Position numbers and translations under genes: made by a program
Assembly (NCBI RefSeq): GCF_018326305.1
Contig: NZ_AP023415.1
Coordinates: 434,001-498,000 of the forward strand
Source of the DNA: Vescimonas fastidiosa
Lineage (GTDB): Bacteria > Bacillota > Clostridia > Oscillospirales > Oscillospiraceae
Reading direction: 5' to 3'
Length of the DNA: 64,000 nucleotides
In this document: positions 7,387 to 16,199 of the stretch, in pieces
How positions within the stretch are numbered: the stretch's first letter is position 1
Layout of the letters: every line of letters starts with the position of its first letter
The notes under the pieces: model-generated
The model's input: only the letters and a program-made list of their open reading frames with translations
Database searches by the model: none
Told to the model about the DNA's origin: nothing

Positions 7387-9534
7387 TCAGACCATGATCC
7401 CCGTGCGGTTCTTGCTCTGGGCAATGAGGCGGTTCAGCCCCTTGGCCGGGCGGTACAGCGCTAGCCCCAGCACCGTGAACACGACCAGGAAAATGAGCAG
7501 GATCCCCAGATCCTTCCAGTAGTTGGTGCCGTAGCTCCCGGCCACGCACTCCCGCATGGCGTCCATAGCATAGCGGAAGGGCATGTAGGGGTTCAGCTTC
7601 TGGAAAATCTCCGGCAGGACCTCCACCGGATAGGTGCCGCCGGCACCGGCCACCTGCACCACCAGCAATATCACATCCAGGGCCATGCCGATGTTGTCCA
7701 GGGCAAAGACCATGGCGTAATTGATAAGGGAGAATACCAGGCCGTTTACACAGGCGGCCAGCAGGAATTTCCACGGATACAGGCATTGGATCTGCACATA
7801 CAGCAGATCTCCTGCGGCCACAATTACAGCCTGGGCCAGGCCCACCAGCAGGAAGATACCGTAGCGGCCAAAGAAATGGGCAGCCAGAGAGGGACGCTCC
7901 AGCTCAGGCCGGGGCTTGTAGCCCACCTTCAGGAAGGTGGCGCACAGCAGGGTGCCCACCCACTGGGCCAGCACCGTATAAAACGGAGCCATAGCTGAGC
8001 CATAGGTGGCGATGGGATAGGTGTCCACCGTCTCCATGGCCACAGGGGAGGCCAGGTATTCTGCCAGGCTCTTGCCGTTTCCCTGAAGCAGATCCGTAAG
8101 TTCCTGCGCCTCCTTGTCTCCGGAGAGACGCTCCAGGAGCTTGTCGGCGGTGTCCAGAGCGCTGCTGACGGAGCCCAGGCCCGACCGAGCCTGCAAAAGC
8201 CCCGTCTCCAGAGACGAAAGCTGGGTGTTGAAGTCGGTGATGGCCTGTCGGATGGACACACTCACCGAGTCGGTCCCGGCCAGAAGCTGGGCCGCTCCGT
8301 CCAGGGTCTGCTGCAGGCCCTGAAGCTTCTGCTGCACCTGCTGGGTGGTCTCCTGGCTCACCAGCTCGGAGAGACTGCCTACAGCCTCCTGGGCCTGGGC
8401 TGTCACCTGGGAGGCAGTCGCCAGCAGGGCGGCGGCCTCATCCAGCTTGGCATCTGCCACGCTCTGTACCGTCTCCAGGGCCCGGCGCACGCCGTCAAGC
8501 TGCCCGGCCAGGGCTTCCAGGGCCTGTGCTGCCTGGGTGGCGCCCAAGGCCTGCAGCTGCTGGGACATAGCCCGGCACTGCTGCGATAGAGCTGCTACGG
8601 ACTGGATCTGCCCCGTCAGCTTTTCCCGGGTATAGGAATGGAAGTCGTCCAGGGATTGGCTGGCCTTGTTCAGGTGTGTCTGAATGTCTCCCAGGACAGT
8701 GGAGACGGCCTCCAAAGCATCCCGGGTGGCGGCGTTGGTCTTGTCGATAAGGCTGCCGGTGCCGCTGAGGACGGTATTGGCGTCGCCCAGAAGGACTCCG
8801 GCGGAGGTAGCCGCGTCGGCGGCGTCACCGGTAAACTGGTAGGCGCAGGTGAGGATGGTCTGGGCGGTGTTATTAAGCCCCGACAGGGCATCCAGCGCCG
8901 TGGCCGCCGTACCCAGCTGCCCCCGGATGGATTGACTGGCCGATTGCAGCTTGGCAATCAGCGTAGGCCCGTCCACGCCCATAGAGCTGAGGAAGTGAGC
9001 AAAGTCCGCCAGGTAGCCGGTGATGGTCTCTATAAAGGTGGTGTTCACCTGCTGCTGCACGGCGGTTTTCGCCTTGCCGGTTATTTTGGGGGCAATGGCG
9101 TTTTTCTTGTCGTTTTCGTAGTAGTGCAGCTTAGGGCTTACACTGCCGCCGGAGAGGGAGTCAAAAACATCCTGGGTGAAGTCGTCGGACACCACCAAAA
9201 CCGCATAGCAGTCACTCTTTTCCAGGAGCGTCATGGCCTCGTCCTTGCTCTCGGGAAACACCCAGCCGATGGTGTCGTTGGCCTCCAGGGCCTCCAGGAT
9301 CTTATCGCCGATGTTCATTTCCAGGCCCAGGAGACTTCCGCCCTTGTCCTCGGACACCACCGCCACGGGGATACGGGAGGTGGCGTCGGGGCCGTAGGGA
9401 TCCCAGTTGGAAAAAATATTAAACCAGGCGTACAGGCACGGCACCACGCACAGGCCCAGCAGGATCACAATGGACACGATGCTGGCGGTGACCCGGCGCA
9501 GGTCGCTCCGGAAAATAGCTCGAATGGCTCTCAT
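7387..9534 (-). CDS. YhgE/Pip-family membrane protein
   Basis: A 715-residue ABC-2-type membrane protein of the YhgE/Pip (phage infection protein) family. The layout is diagnostic: one N-terminal membrane segment followed by NIFSNWDPYG; a long extracellular coiled-coil region (about residues 180-480, rich in Gln, Ala and Leu); then five membrane segments in the last 220 residues (from TLLCATFLKVGYK onward). The ATG at 9534 follows a GGAGGGGG site and overlaps the stop of the upstream gene (ATGA), so the two are translationally coupled. It is the last gene of a three-gene operon and a paralogue of the first. The family's true role is not settled. Confidence 0.88.
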   Translation of the reverse strand: MRAIRAIFRSDLRRVTASIVSIVILLGLCVVPCLYAWFNIFSNWDPYGPDATSRIPVAVVSEDKGGSLLGLEMNIGDKILEALEANDTIGWVFPESKDEAMTLLEKSDCYAVLVVSDDFTQDVFDSLSGGSVSPKLHYYENDKKNAIAPKITGKAKTAVQQQVNTTFIETITGYLADFAHFLSSMGVDGPTLIAKLQSASQSIRGQLGTAATALDALSGLNNTAQTILTCAYQFTGDAADAATSAGVLLGDANTVLSGTGSLIDKTNAATRDALEAVSTVLGDIQTHLNKASQSLDDFHSYTREKLTGQIQSVAALSQQCRAMSQQLQALGATQAAQALEALAGQLDGVRRALETVQSVADAKLDEAAALLATASQVTAQAQEAVGSLSELVSQETTQQVQQKLQGLQQTLDGAAQLLAGTDSVSVSIRQAITDFNTQLSSLETGLLQARSGLGSVSSALDTADKLLERLSGDKEAQELTDLLQGNGKSLAEYLASPVAMETVDTYPIATYGSAMAPFYTVLAQWVGTLLCATFLKVGYKPRPELERPSLAAHFFGRYGIFLLVGLAQAVIVAAGDLLYVQIQCLYPWKFLLAACVNGLVFSLINYAMVFALDNIGMALDVILLVVQVAGAGGTYPVEVLPEIFQKLNPYMPFRYAMDAMRECVAGSYGTNYWKDLGILLIFLVVFTVLGLALYRPAKGLNRLIAQSKNRTGIMV

Positions 9535-10268
9535 TTTTCCCCCTCCTTTTCCTCTGCCGCCGTAAAGGAGCGTATGTACAGGTCCAGGTGCTGGGCATTG
9601 GCGCGGATGGTCTCCATCCACTCAGGGTGGGCGGTGTGTGCGTAGGAGCACAGGGCAAAGTAGCTGTGGCAGCCGCAGCGGGGGATGTAGTCCTCCACCT
9701 GAGACAGCAGGGAAACGCTGCTCTCCGCCGCCGGACGGGCCGCCGGGGCGGGCTTGTCCTTCGCCGGGGCCTGAACGGGAGCCGCAGGAGCCTCCGCCTG
9801 GATCACAGACGCTTTATCATCCGATACATGGGGCAGGGGAGAGGGCTTTTGCGCGGTCTCCTCGGGGCCGCCCGGCTCCTCCGGACTCACCCGCTCAATG
9901 CGGCTGCCGTACTTGGCGTCCAGCCGCTCGTAAGCCTCCAGCAGCCGACGGGGCGGCTCCAGGGAGAGCAGGTCGTCGAATTGCTTCTCCGTCTCCAGGG
10001 CCTCCCGCATCTTTTTCTGAATGGAGTCGTCTATGTATGCGATCCAAATGAGGTACCCCGCCAGGACGAACATACAGAATATCCAGATCAGCAGGAACGC
10101 CACCCGATTGCTGTCCGTGAGCCGCCGGGCCAGCAGCAGCACCACCGGCAGCACCAGCATGCACCACAGCCCTCCGCGAATACGCTTTTTGTTGCTGCTG
10201 TGCAGCTCCTGAACGAAGGACAGAAGCTGGTCATAGAGCCTTTTATACTGCTGATTATTTTCACTCAT
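9531..10268 (-). CDS. Small membrane protein with proline/alanine-rich linker
   Basis: The family is not recognised. The 245-residue protein has a short cytoplasmic N-terminus, two hydrophobic segments (about residues 33-48 and 56-75), then a charged helix (KKMREALETEKQFDDLL). A disordered Pro/Ala/Glu linker (about 125-185) and a short C-terminal domain with CGCHSYFALCSY follow. AAAGGAGG precedes the ATG. It is sandwiched between two YhgE/Pip paralogues, with a 16-base gap upstream and a 4-base overlap downstream, so it probably works with one or both. Confidence 0.65.
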   Translation of the reverse strand: MSENNQQYKRLYDQLLSFVQELHSSNKKRIRGGLWCMLVLPVVLLLARRLTDSNRVAFLLIWIFCMFVLAGYLIWIAYIDDSIQKKMREALETEKQFDDLLSLEPPRRLLEAYERLDAKYGSRIERVSPEEPGGPEETAQKPSPLPHVSDDKASVIQAEAPAAPVQAPAKDKPAPAARPAAESSVSLLSQVEDYIPRCGCHSYFALCSYAHTAHPEWMETIRANAQHLDLYIRSFTAAEEKEGEK

Positions 10269-10284
10269 GCAAACTGTCCTCCTT

Positions 10285-12336
10285 TCACATCAGTTCCGTT
10301 TCTTCCAGCTTTTCGCTGACGAAGTGGTTGGTGCCGATAAAGGGCTTGCGCACCAGCAGACCGATGCAGAATGCCAGCACCGCGAAGATCAGCAGCTCCA
10401 GCAGATACACCGCATAGTCCATCTCATAGGTGCCGCAGATAGCCTCGCGCATAGCGTTGATGGCATAGGGGAAGGGGAAGAAGCGGTAGATCTTCTCAAA
10501 TATCTCCGGCAGGATCTCAATGGGATAGGAGCCGGAGGACCCGGCGATCTGCACCACCATCACCACCACCACAATAGCCTTGCCGATGTCCCCGAAGGAG
10601 ACGGTAAGGGAGTAGATCAGTGTCACAAAGGTGAACGAGGCCAGCCCCGCCGCCAAAAACAGCATCCCCGGGTGCAGACACTGGCACTTCAGCAGGTAAA
10701 TGTCCCCCAGCACAATAACCGCAGCCTGGAGCTGCCCTATGAGCAAAAACAGCAGCAGACGGCCAAAATAGCACTGGTTGTCCGTGGCCGTGGGGAACTT
10801 TTTCCGATCCGGATGGACCTGTATCAAGGCCACCAGGATAACGCCGCCCACCCAAATGGCCAGCACCGAGTAAAAGGGCGTCATGGCGGTACCGTAGTTT
10901 TTCACCGGGTACACCGTCTCCGACTCCACCTCCACCGGGGAGGCCAGGAAAGCACCGAAGCGGCTGGCATCGCCACTGAGGGCGGTGTCAAGCTGATGCA
11001 GAAGGTCGGAGCTGGAGCAGGCGGCAGCCAGCTTACTCAGCTCGTCCATGCGGTCGGCCAGGCCACCCAGCACCACCTGCAGGCAGCCCAGGGCGGCCAC
11101 TGCATCGTCCTTGCTGCCCTGCACCGCGTCAATGGCCGGAACGATGTCCTGCTTCATGGTCTCCATGGCCTTTAGAAGCGGCTGCACATCCGTGGCGGCG
11201 TTCTTCACGCCTCCGGCAATTTGCTCCAGGTCGGCGCGTATTTCGCCTGCTGCCAGCTTTTCAAGACTCGGCATAGCCTCCAGGCAGGTCTGTATCTGCT
11301 CATTGGTGACGGCTTTGTCCTCTATTACCGTGCGAATTTGCTGCAGGTGCAGCTCCGCTGTGTCCAGCAGCGTCAAGGTTTGGCTCACCCCGTCCAGGCG
11401 GCTCAGATGGGCCAGGACGGAGCGAATGTTCTGCACTTTCGTCTGGGCATCCTTGGCTGCCTGGGCCGCGTCGGTGAGGGCCGCTTGGTCGCCCTTGGCC
11501 GCCTGCTGCAAGGCGCTCTCCAGATCCTCGAGAGAGCCCGTCAGAGCGCTGGCGGCCTGCCCGGACTGCTCCTGCACCTGACTTAGGAGGGCGGTGCTGT
11601 TTTCGATTTGCTGCTGCCAGGTGTCGGCCCCCTCAAAGGTCAGCCCGCCCCCCTGGGTGAGCTGGTCCAGGGCCACGCTGTCACCCAGGATGTTCCCGAT
11701 GACATTGCTGTATGTCCGCAGCTTAGCCCCCAGTGCCGCAATGTGCTGGGATACCTGCTCGGCGGCCTGAGCGATGTTGGCCGAGCCCGTCAGCTCGGTG
11801 GTATCGCTGTAAAGCTGGGAGAACAGGTTCCCCAGGTACTTGGCCCGCACATCCTGCTGCAGGGAGGTCACGGCGGTCTGGGTGATCTTACTGGCCACGG
11901 CGTTTTTCTTGCCGTTTTCGTAGTAAGTCATACCGGCCCCGCCGCTGGAGACGGCGGTGGAGAGATCCGTCATTCTTGCCGTGAAGTCCTCGCTGAGGAT
12001 CACAGCGGCATAAGTGTCCCCGGCATATACGCCGTCAATGGCCTCCTGCACAGAGTCCGTCACGATCCAGTGAATGGTGGTTTTGGCGGCTAAGTCGTCC
12101 ATGACCTCCTGCGCCATGTTCACATAGGAGCCGTCGTCCAGGGTCACGCCCGGGTCGTCCGAGGCCACGGCAATGGCAATGTTTTTGGTGCTGCCGTAGG
12201 GGTCGGTATTGGCATAGATGTTGAACCAGGCGTATAGCGCCGGGAGGATGCAGATGGCCAGCATGATAACAATGGCGAAAAACTGCCGTCCCACGGCGCG
12301 AAGGTCGTTTATGAAGATGTTAAGAATCTGCCTCAT
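10285..12336 (-). CDS. YhgE/Pip-family membrane protein (first of the operon)
   Basis: A 683-residue paralogue of the protein at 7387-9534. It has the same plan: an N-terminal membrane helix, the conserved NIYANTDPYGSTKNIAIAV segment, a long periplasm-facing helical region, and a C-terminal cluster of membrane segments with SGSYPIEILPEIF. Both copies have a Gly-x-Tyr-Pro-[IV]-E[IV]LPEIF motif. The ATG at 12336 has AAGGAGG five bases upstream; the promoter position makes longer starts unlikely. Within Firmicutes this family is linked to phage receptor function and to secretion of small helical proteins, but no such partner is seen here. Confidence 0.88.
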   Translation of the reverse strand: MRQILNIFINDLRAVGRQFFAIVIMLAICILPALYAWFNIYANTDPYGSTKNIAIAVASDDPGVTLDDGSYVNMAQEVMDDLAAKTTIHWIVTDSVQEAIDGVYAGDTYAAVILSEDFTARMTDLSTAVSSGGAGMTYYENGKKNAVASKITQTAVTSLQQDVRAKYLGNLFSQLYSDTTELTGSANIAQAAEQVSQHIAALGAKLRTYSNVIGNILGDSVALDQLTQGGGLTFEGADTWQQQIENSTALLSQVQEQSGQAASALTGSLEDLESALQQAAKGDQAALTDAAQAAKDAQTKVQNIRSVLAHLSRLDGVSQTLTLLDTAELHLQQIRTVIEDKAVTNEQIQTCLEAMPSLEKLAAGEIRADLEQIAGGVKNAATDVQPLLKAMETMKQDIVPAIDAVQGSKDDAVAALGCLQVVLGGLADRMDELSKLAAACSSSDLLHQLDTALSGDASRFGAFLASPVEVESETVYPVKNYGTAMTPFYSVLAIWVGGVILVALIQVHPDRKKFPTATDNQCYFGRLLLFLLIGQLQAAVIVLGDIYLLKCQCLHPGMLFLAAGLASFTFVTLIYSLTVSFGDIGKAIVVVVMVVQIAGSSGSYPIEILPEIFEKIYRFFPFPYAINAMREAICGTYEMDYAVYLLELLIFAVLAFCIGLLVRKPFIGTNHFVSEKLEETELM

Positions 12337-12364
12337 AATAGCCTCCTTGGTTGTCATAACACCT

Positions 12365-12392
12365 ATTTTACCATATTTTTTTCTCCCGTCAA
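12365..12392 (-). promoter_or_regulatory. Promoter of the YhgE/Pip operon
   Basis: TTGACG (12387-12392) and TAAAAT (12365-12370) on the minus strand, 16-base spacer. The short leader fits the ATG at 12336. It is back to back with the hflX promoter. Confidence 0.65.
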
Positions 12393-12417
12393 TCCTTATT
12401 CTATGGAGGCAGACCGG

Positions 12418-12446
12418 TTGTATATTTGTGCAGAATATGATATAGT
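12418..12446 (+). promoter_or_regulatory. hflX promoter
   Basis: TTGTAT (12418-12423) and TATAGT (12441-12446) with a 17-base spacer, preceded by TG at the extended -10 position. Confidence 0.6.
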
Positions 12447-12483
12447 AGACCCGAAAAAATTCATTGTGCGGCAGAGGTACGAT

Positions 12484-13785
12484 ATGGAACGCATACAATT
12501 GCAGGATAATAAGAGAGACCTGGCGGTGCTGGTGGGCCTGCGCTCCCCGGTGCTCCGGGAGGACAGCACCGACGAGGAGAGCCTGGAGGAGCTCTCCGCC
12601 CTGGTGGAGACCGCCGGTGGTCAGGTGGTAGGGAGCATCCTCCAGAGCCGGGATAAGCCCGACCCCCACAGCTTCATCGGCGAGGGCAAGGTGGAGGAGG
12701 TCAAGACCATGGTGACCCTGGAGGGCGCCACCCTGGTCATCTTCGATAACGAGCTGTCGCCCTCTCAGATCCGTGTGCTCACGGAGCTTTTAGGCGTGCA
12801 GGTCATTGACCGCAGCGGACTGATTCTGGACATTTTCGCCCAGCGGGCCAAGACCAAGGAGGGGTGCTTGCAGGTGGAGCTGGCCCAGTATCAGTACCTG
12901 CTGCCCCGGCTTATCGGTATGTGGACGCACCTGGAGCGTCAGGCGGGCACCAGCGGCAAGGGTCCCATCGGCTCCAAGGGCCCGGGCGAGACGCAGCTGG
13001 AGACGGACCGCCGCCACATCCACCGTAAGATCGACAAGCTCAAGGAGGAGCTGGAGGAGGTGCGCCGGGTCCGCAGCACCCAGCGTCAGCGCCGGATGAA
13101 AAACGAGATTCCCGTGGTGGCCATCGTGGGCTATACCAACGCCGGAAAATCCACCCTTCTGAATGCCATCACCGGCGCGGACATCCCCGCCAATAACCGC
13201 CTTTTCGACACCCTGGATACCACCACCCGGCTGCTCACCGTCAGCGATACGCTGGATGTGGTTATTTCCGACACGGTGGGCTTTATCCGCAAGCTGCCTC
13301 ACCAGCTGGTGGAGGCGTTCAAGGCCACCCTGGAGGAGCTGGAATATGCGGATCTTCTGCTCCATGTCATCGACCTCTCCAACCCCCAGTGGGCCCAGCA
13401 GGCCCAGGTGGTAGACAGCCTCATCCGGGAGCTGAAGGCGGATCACATCCCCTGCCTGCGGGTGTATAACAAGTGCGACCTGGCCTTCCCCGGCGCCCTG
13501 CCCCGGGAGGAGGGCAGCGTGTATATCTCCGCCAAGACCGGCGAGGGCATTGACCGCCTCCTTGGGGCCGTGGACCAAAAGCTGGATAAGGGCACCCGTC
13601 GGGTGACGCTGCACCTGCCCTATGATAAGGCGGGGCTTTTGGACGGTCTGTATCGGGAGGCCAAGGTGGAGTCTGTGGAATATGAGCAGACCATCACCGT
13701 GGTGGCCGTCTGTCCGCCCAAGGTCCTGGGCCAGATAAAGCCCTATGTGGAGGGGTGGCAGGAGGAAAAGGAGGACTGGGAGTAA
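12484..13785 (+). CDS. hflX: GTPase HflX
   Basis: HflX binds ribosomes and splits stalled or stressed 70S particles. The 433-residue protein has the HflX N-terminal domain, with the conserved glycine-rich linker GPGETQLETDRR near residue 175, then a coiled coil. The G domain follows: G1 GYTNAGKST at about 216, the switch region DTTTRLL, G3 DTVGFIRKLPH, and G4 NKCD near 319. The ATG at 12484 has only a weak AGAGGT site. Its TAA overlaps the ATG of the next gene by one base, so hflX and yigZ form an operon. Confidence 0.95.
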   Translation: MERIQLQDNKRDLAVLVGLRSPVLREDSTDEESLEELSALVETAGGQVVGSILQSRDKPDPHSFIGEGKVEEVKTMVTLEGATLVIFDNELSPSQIRVLTELLGVQVIDRSGLILDIFAQRAKTKEGCLQVELAQYQYLLPRLIGMWTHLERQAGTSGKGPIGSKGPGETQLETDRRHIHRKIDKLKEELEEVRRVRSTQRQRRMKNEIPVVAIVGYTNAGKSTLLNAITGADIPANNRLFDTLDTTTRLLTVSDTLDVVISDTVGFIRKLPHQLVEAFKATLEELEYADLLLHVIDLSNPQWAQQAQVVDSLIRELKADHIPCLRVYNKCDLAFPGALPREEGSVYISAKTGEGIDRLLGAVDQKLDKGTRRVTLHLPYDKAGLLDGLYREAKVESVEYEQTITVVAVCPPKVLGQIKPYVEGWQEEKEDWE

Positions 13786-14411
13786 TGCAGAAAATTCCCT
13801 TTTCCGCCGCCCAGAGCGAGTTCACCGAAAAGCGCTCCCGGTTCATCGGCCAGGTCTGGCCCGTCTCCTCCGAGGAGGAGGCCCAGGAGCGCATCCGCTC
13901 CGCTAAAAAGAAATACCACGATGCCCGGCACAACTGCTGGTGCTACATCCTGGGCGATACCGTCCTGCGCTATAGTGACGACGGGGAGCCCCAGGGTACG
14001 GCGGGCCAGCCTATGCTCAATGTCTTTCAGCGAGAGGGCGTTGGCAATGTGTGCTGCGTGGTCACTCGGTATTTCGGCGGCATCCTGCTGGGAGCCGGCG
14101 GCCTGACCCGTGCCTATGGCAAGGCCGCCCGAGACGCCCTTTCTGCCGCCGGAGTCTCCACCCTGCATCTGTGGAGCCGGGGGCAGCTTCACTGCGATTA
14201 TAGCCTCCTGGAGCGGATAAAGCTGGACATCGCCGCCCTTGACGGCCTGGTGGACGGCATGGACTACGGCGCAGATGTGACGATCACCGTCTCTCTGCCG
14301 CAGGGGGCCTTCCAGGTATTGCAGCAGCGTCTCACGGAGCTCTCCGCCGGGTCTGTCACCTTGCAGCCTCTGGGCGAGAGCCTCCGCCCGGGTCCGAGAG
14401 AAGAAATATAA
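13785..14411 (+). CDS. yigZ: YigZ/IMPACT-family protein
   Basis: A 208-residue member of the YigZ/IMPACT family. The N-terminal domain carries the signature RYFGGILLGAGGLTRAYGKAAR (about residues 86-107) and SRFIGQVWPVSSEEEA near the start. The C-terminal ferredoxin-like domain resembles the EF-G domain V fold. The family is linked to translation stress, but its bacterial function is not settled. The start overlaps the hflX stop codon (TAATG), so translation is coupled. Confidence 0.9.
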   Translation: MQKIPFSAAQSEFTEKRSRFIGQVWPVSSEEEAQERIRSAKKKYHDARHNCWCYILGDTVLRYSDDGEPQGTAGQPMLNVFQREGVGNVCCVVTRYFGGILLGAGGLTRAYGKAARDALSAAGVSTLHLWSRGQLHCDYSLLERIKLDIAALDGLVDGMDYGADVTITVSLPQGAFQVLQQRLTELSAGSVTLQPLGESLRPGPREEI

Positions 14412-14446
14412 TAGTGTATTGACCCCACCGGGTCTGCTCCGCCGTC

Positions 14447-14483
14447 AGGCAGCCGTTATTTCCCATATGGCTGCCCCTTTTTT
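14447..14483 (+). terminator. hflX-yigZ terminator
   Basis: A 7-bp GGCAGCC/GGCTGCC stem with a 15-base loop, followed by CC and six T, about 35 bases after the yigZ stop. Confidence 0.6.
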
Positions 14484-14485
14484 CC

Positions 14486-14513
14486 TTGACAGATGGGAAA
14501 TACCTGCTATAAT
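14486..14513 (+). promoter_or_regulatory. Promoter upstream of the FAD oxidoreductase
   Basis: TTGACA (14486-14491) and TATAAT (14508-14513), 16-base spacer, a near-consensus promoter. It predicts an unusually long leader (about 245 bases) before the gene at 14767. The leader holds an AT-rich 10-bp inverted repeat (TATAAAAAAT/ATTTTTTATA at about 14523-14557) and a second TATAAT at 14573, but no recognised riboswitch. Confidence 0.6.
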
Positions 14514-14766
14514 AATGTTGGCTTATAAAAAATAAAAAACCATAAGCATTTTTTATAGGAAATATTGCGCGGTATAATAACGCCGATTACAGAGCGGGAA
14601 TGCTGCGACAATGAAAAGAAAAAGCATCCGCAGGCGTCCGGAAAAAGACCTCTGCGGTGCTGAAATCCAAGGCTTTCGGAGCTTTTTTCAAGGCTTCAAA
14701 AGCACGAGCGGCGGGGCAAAGAGACTCATTTTGCACGCTGCCTATCGCACACCGGGAGGAACGGAT

Positions 14767-16140
14767 ATGAAGTATGATGTCATTATAATCGGCGCAGGCC
14801 CCGGCGGCATTTTTGCGGCCTACGAGCTGACGGAGCGGGATGCTTCCTTGCGCATTGCCGTCATTGAGGCAGGCCACAGCCTGGAAAAGCGCCACTGCCC
14901 CATCGACGGTGACAAGGTCAAGACCTGTATCAAGTGTAAGAGCTGCTCCATTATGAGCGGCTTCGGCGGCGCAGGCGCCTTTTCCGACGGTAAGTATAAC
15001 ATCACCAATGATTTCGGCGGCACGCTCCACCAGCACATCGGCAAGGATAAGGCTCTGGAGCTGATGCGCTATGTGGACAGCATCAATATGCGCTACGGCG
15101 GCCAGGGTACAAAGCTCTATTCCACCGCCGGGACGCAGTTTAAGAAGCTCTGCATCCAGCATAAGCTGAACCTGCTGGACGCCTCTGTCCGTCATCTGGG
15201 CACCGACATCAATTTTGTGGTCCTGCAAAATCTCTATGGCCACCTGAAAGACAAGGTGACCTTTTACTTTGATACCCCTGTGGAGCATCTTTCGGCTCTG
15301 CCGGAGGGAGGCTATCGGGTGACCTCCGCCGCCGGGGAGATGGACTGCGACCGGTGCATCGTCTCCGTGGGCCGCAGCGGCAGCAAGTGGATGCAGGCCG
15401 TTTGCAAGAAAATGCACATCCCCACCAAGAGCAACCGTGTGGACCTGGGCGTTCGGGTGGAGCTTCCGGCCGTTGTGTTCTCCGACCTCACCGACGAGCT
15501 CTATGAGAGCAAGATCGTCTACCGCACGGAGAAGTTTGAGGACAATGTCCGCACCTTCTGCATGAACCCCAACGGCATCGTGGTCAATGAAAATACCAAC
15601 GGCATCGTAACCGTAAACGGCCACAGCTATGAAGACAGCGCCATGAAAACCGAGAATACCAACTTCGCCCTGCTGGTGGCGAAGCATTTCTCTGAGCCCT
15701 TTGAAGACAGCAATGGCTACGGCGAGAGCATCGCCCGCCTGTCGAATATGCTGGGCGGCGGCGTAATCGTCCAGCGCTTCGGTGACCTGGTCCGGGGCCG
15801 CCGCAGCAACCAAAAGCGCATTGACGAGGGCTTGGTGACCCCCACCCTCAAGGCGACCCCGGGGGATTTGAGCCTGGTGCTGCCTAAGCGCCTGCTGGAC
15901 GGCATCATTGAGATGGTTTACGCCTTGGATAAGATCGCCCCCGGCACCGCCAACGATGATACCCTTCTCTACGGCGTCGAGGTGAAGTTCTATAATATGG
16001 AGGTGGCCGTAGACGAGAATCTGGAGAGCTGCTGCAAGGGCCTGTATGTCATCGGCGACGGCAGCGGCATCACCCACTCCCTGTCCCATGCCTCTGCCAG
16101 CGGCGTATATGTGGCCCGCCACCTGACGGAAAACCGGTAA
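14767..16140 (+). CDS. FAD-dependent oxidoreductase (COG2509-like)
   Basis: A 457-residue flavoprotein starting directly with the dinucleotide-binding motif (IIIGAGPGGIFAAYEL). It has the family block GGAGAFSDGKYNI near residue 77, preceded by a cysteine cluster (CIKCKSCSIM), and ends with the second FAD motif (GDGSGITHSLSHASASG). It resembles uncharacterised FAD-dependent dehydrogenases of COG2509; the substrate is unknown. The ATG at 14767 has GGGAGGA upstream; the in-frame extension to 14611 has no ribosome site. The gene at 19533-21141 is a distant paralogue that shares the GAGAFSDGK block. Confidence 0.85.
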   Translation: MKYDVIIIGAGPGGIFAAYELTERDASLRIAVIEAGHSLEKRHCPIDGDKVKTCIKCKSCSIMSGFGGAGAFSDGKYNITNDFGGTLHQHIGKDKALELMRYVDSINMRYGGQGTKLYSTAGTQFKKLCIQHKLNLLDASVRHLGTDINFVVLQNLYGHLKDKVTFYFDTPVEHLSALPEGGYRVTSAAGEMDCDRCIVSVGRSGSKWMQAVCKKMHIPTKSNRVDLGVRVELPAVVFSDLTDELYESKIVYRTEKFEDNVRTFCMNPNGIVVNENTNGIVTVNGHSYEDSAMKTENTNFALLVAKHFSEPFEDSNGYGESIARLSNMLGGGVIVQRFGDLVRGRRSNQKRIDEGLVTPTLKATPGDLSLVLPKRLLDGIIEMVYALDKIAPGTANDDTLLYGVEVKFYNMEVAVDENLESCCKGLYVIGDGSGITHSLSHASASGVYVARHLTENR

Positions 16141-16199
16141 AGATCGGTAAAGAAGGAAAAACAATACTTGCAAAAATATAAAAGAAAAGAGGAAAAGTT

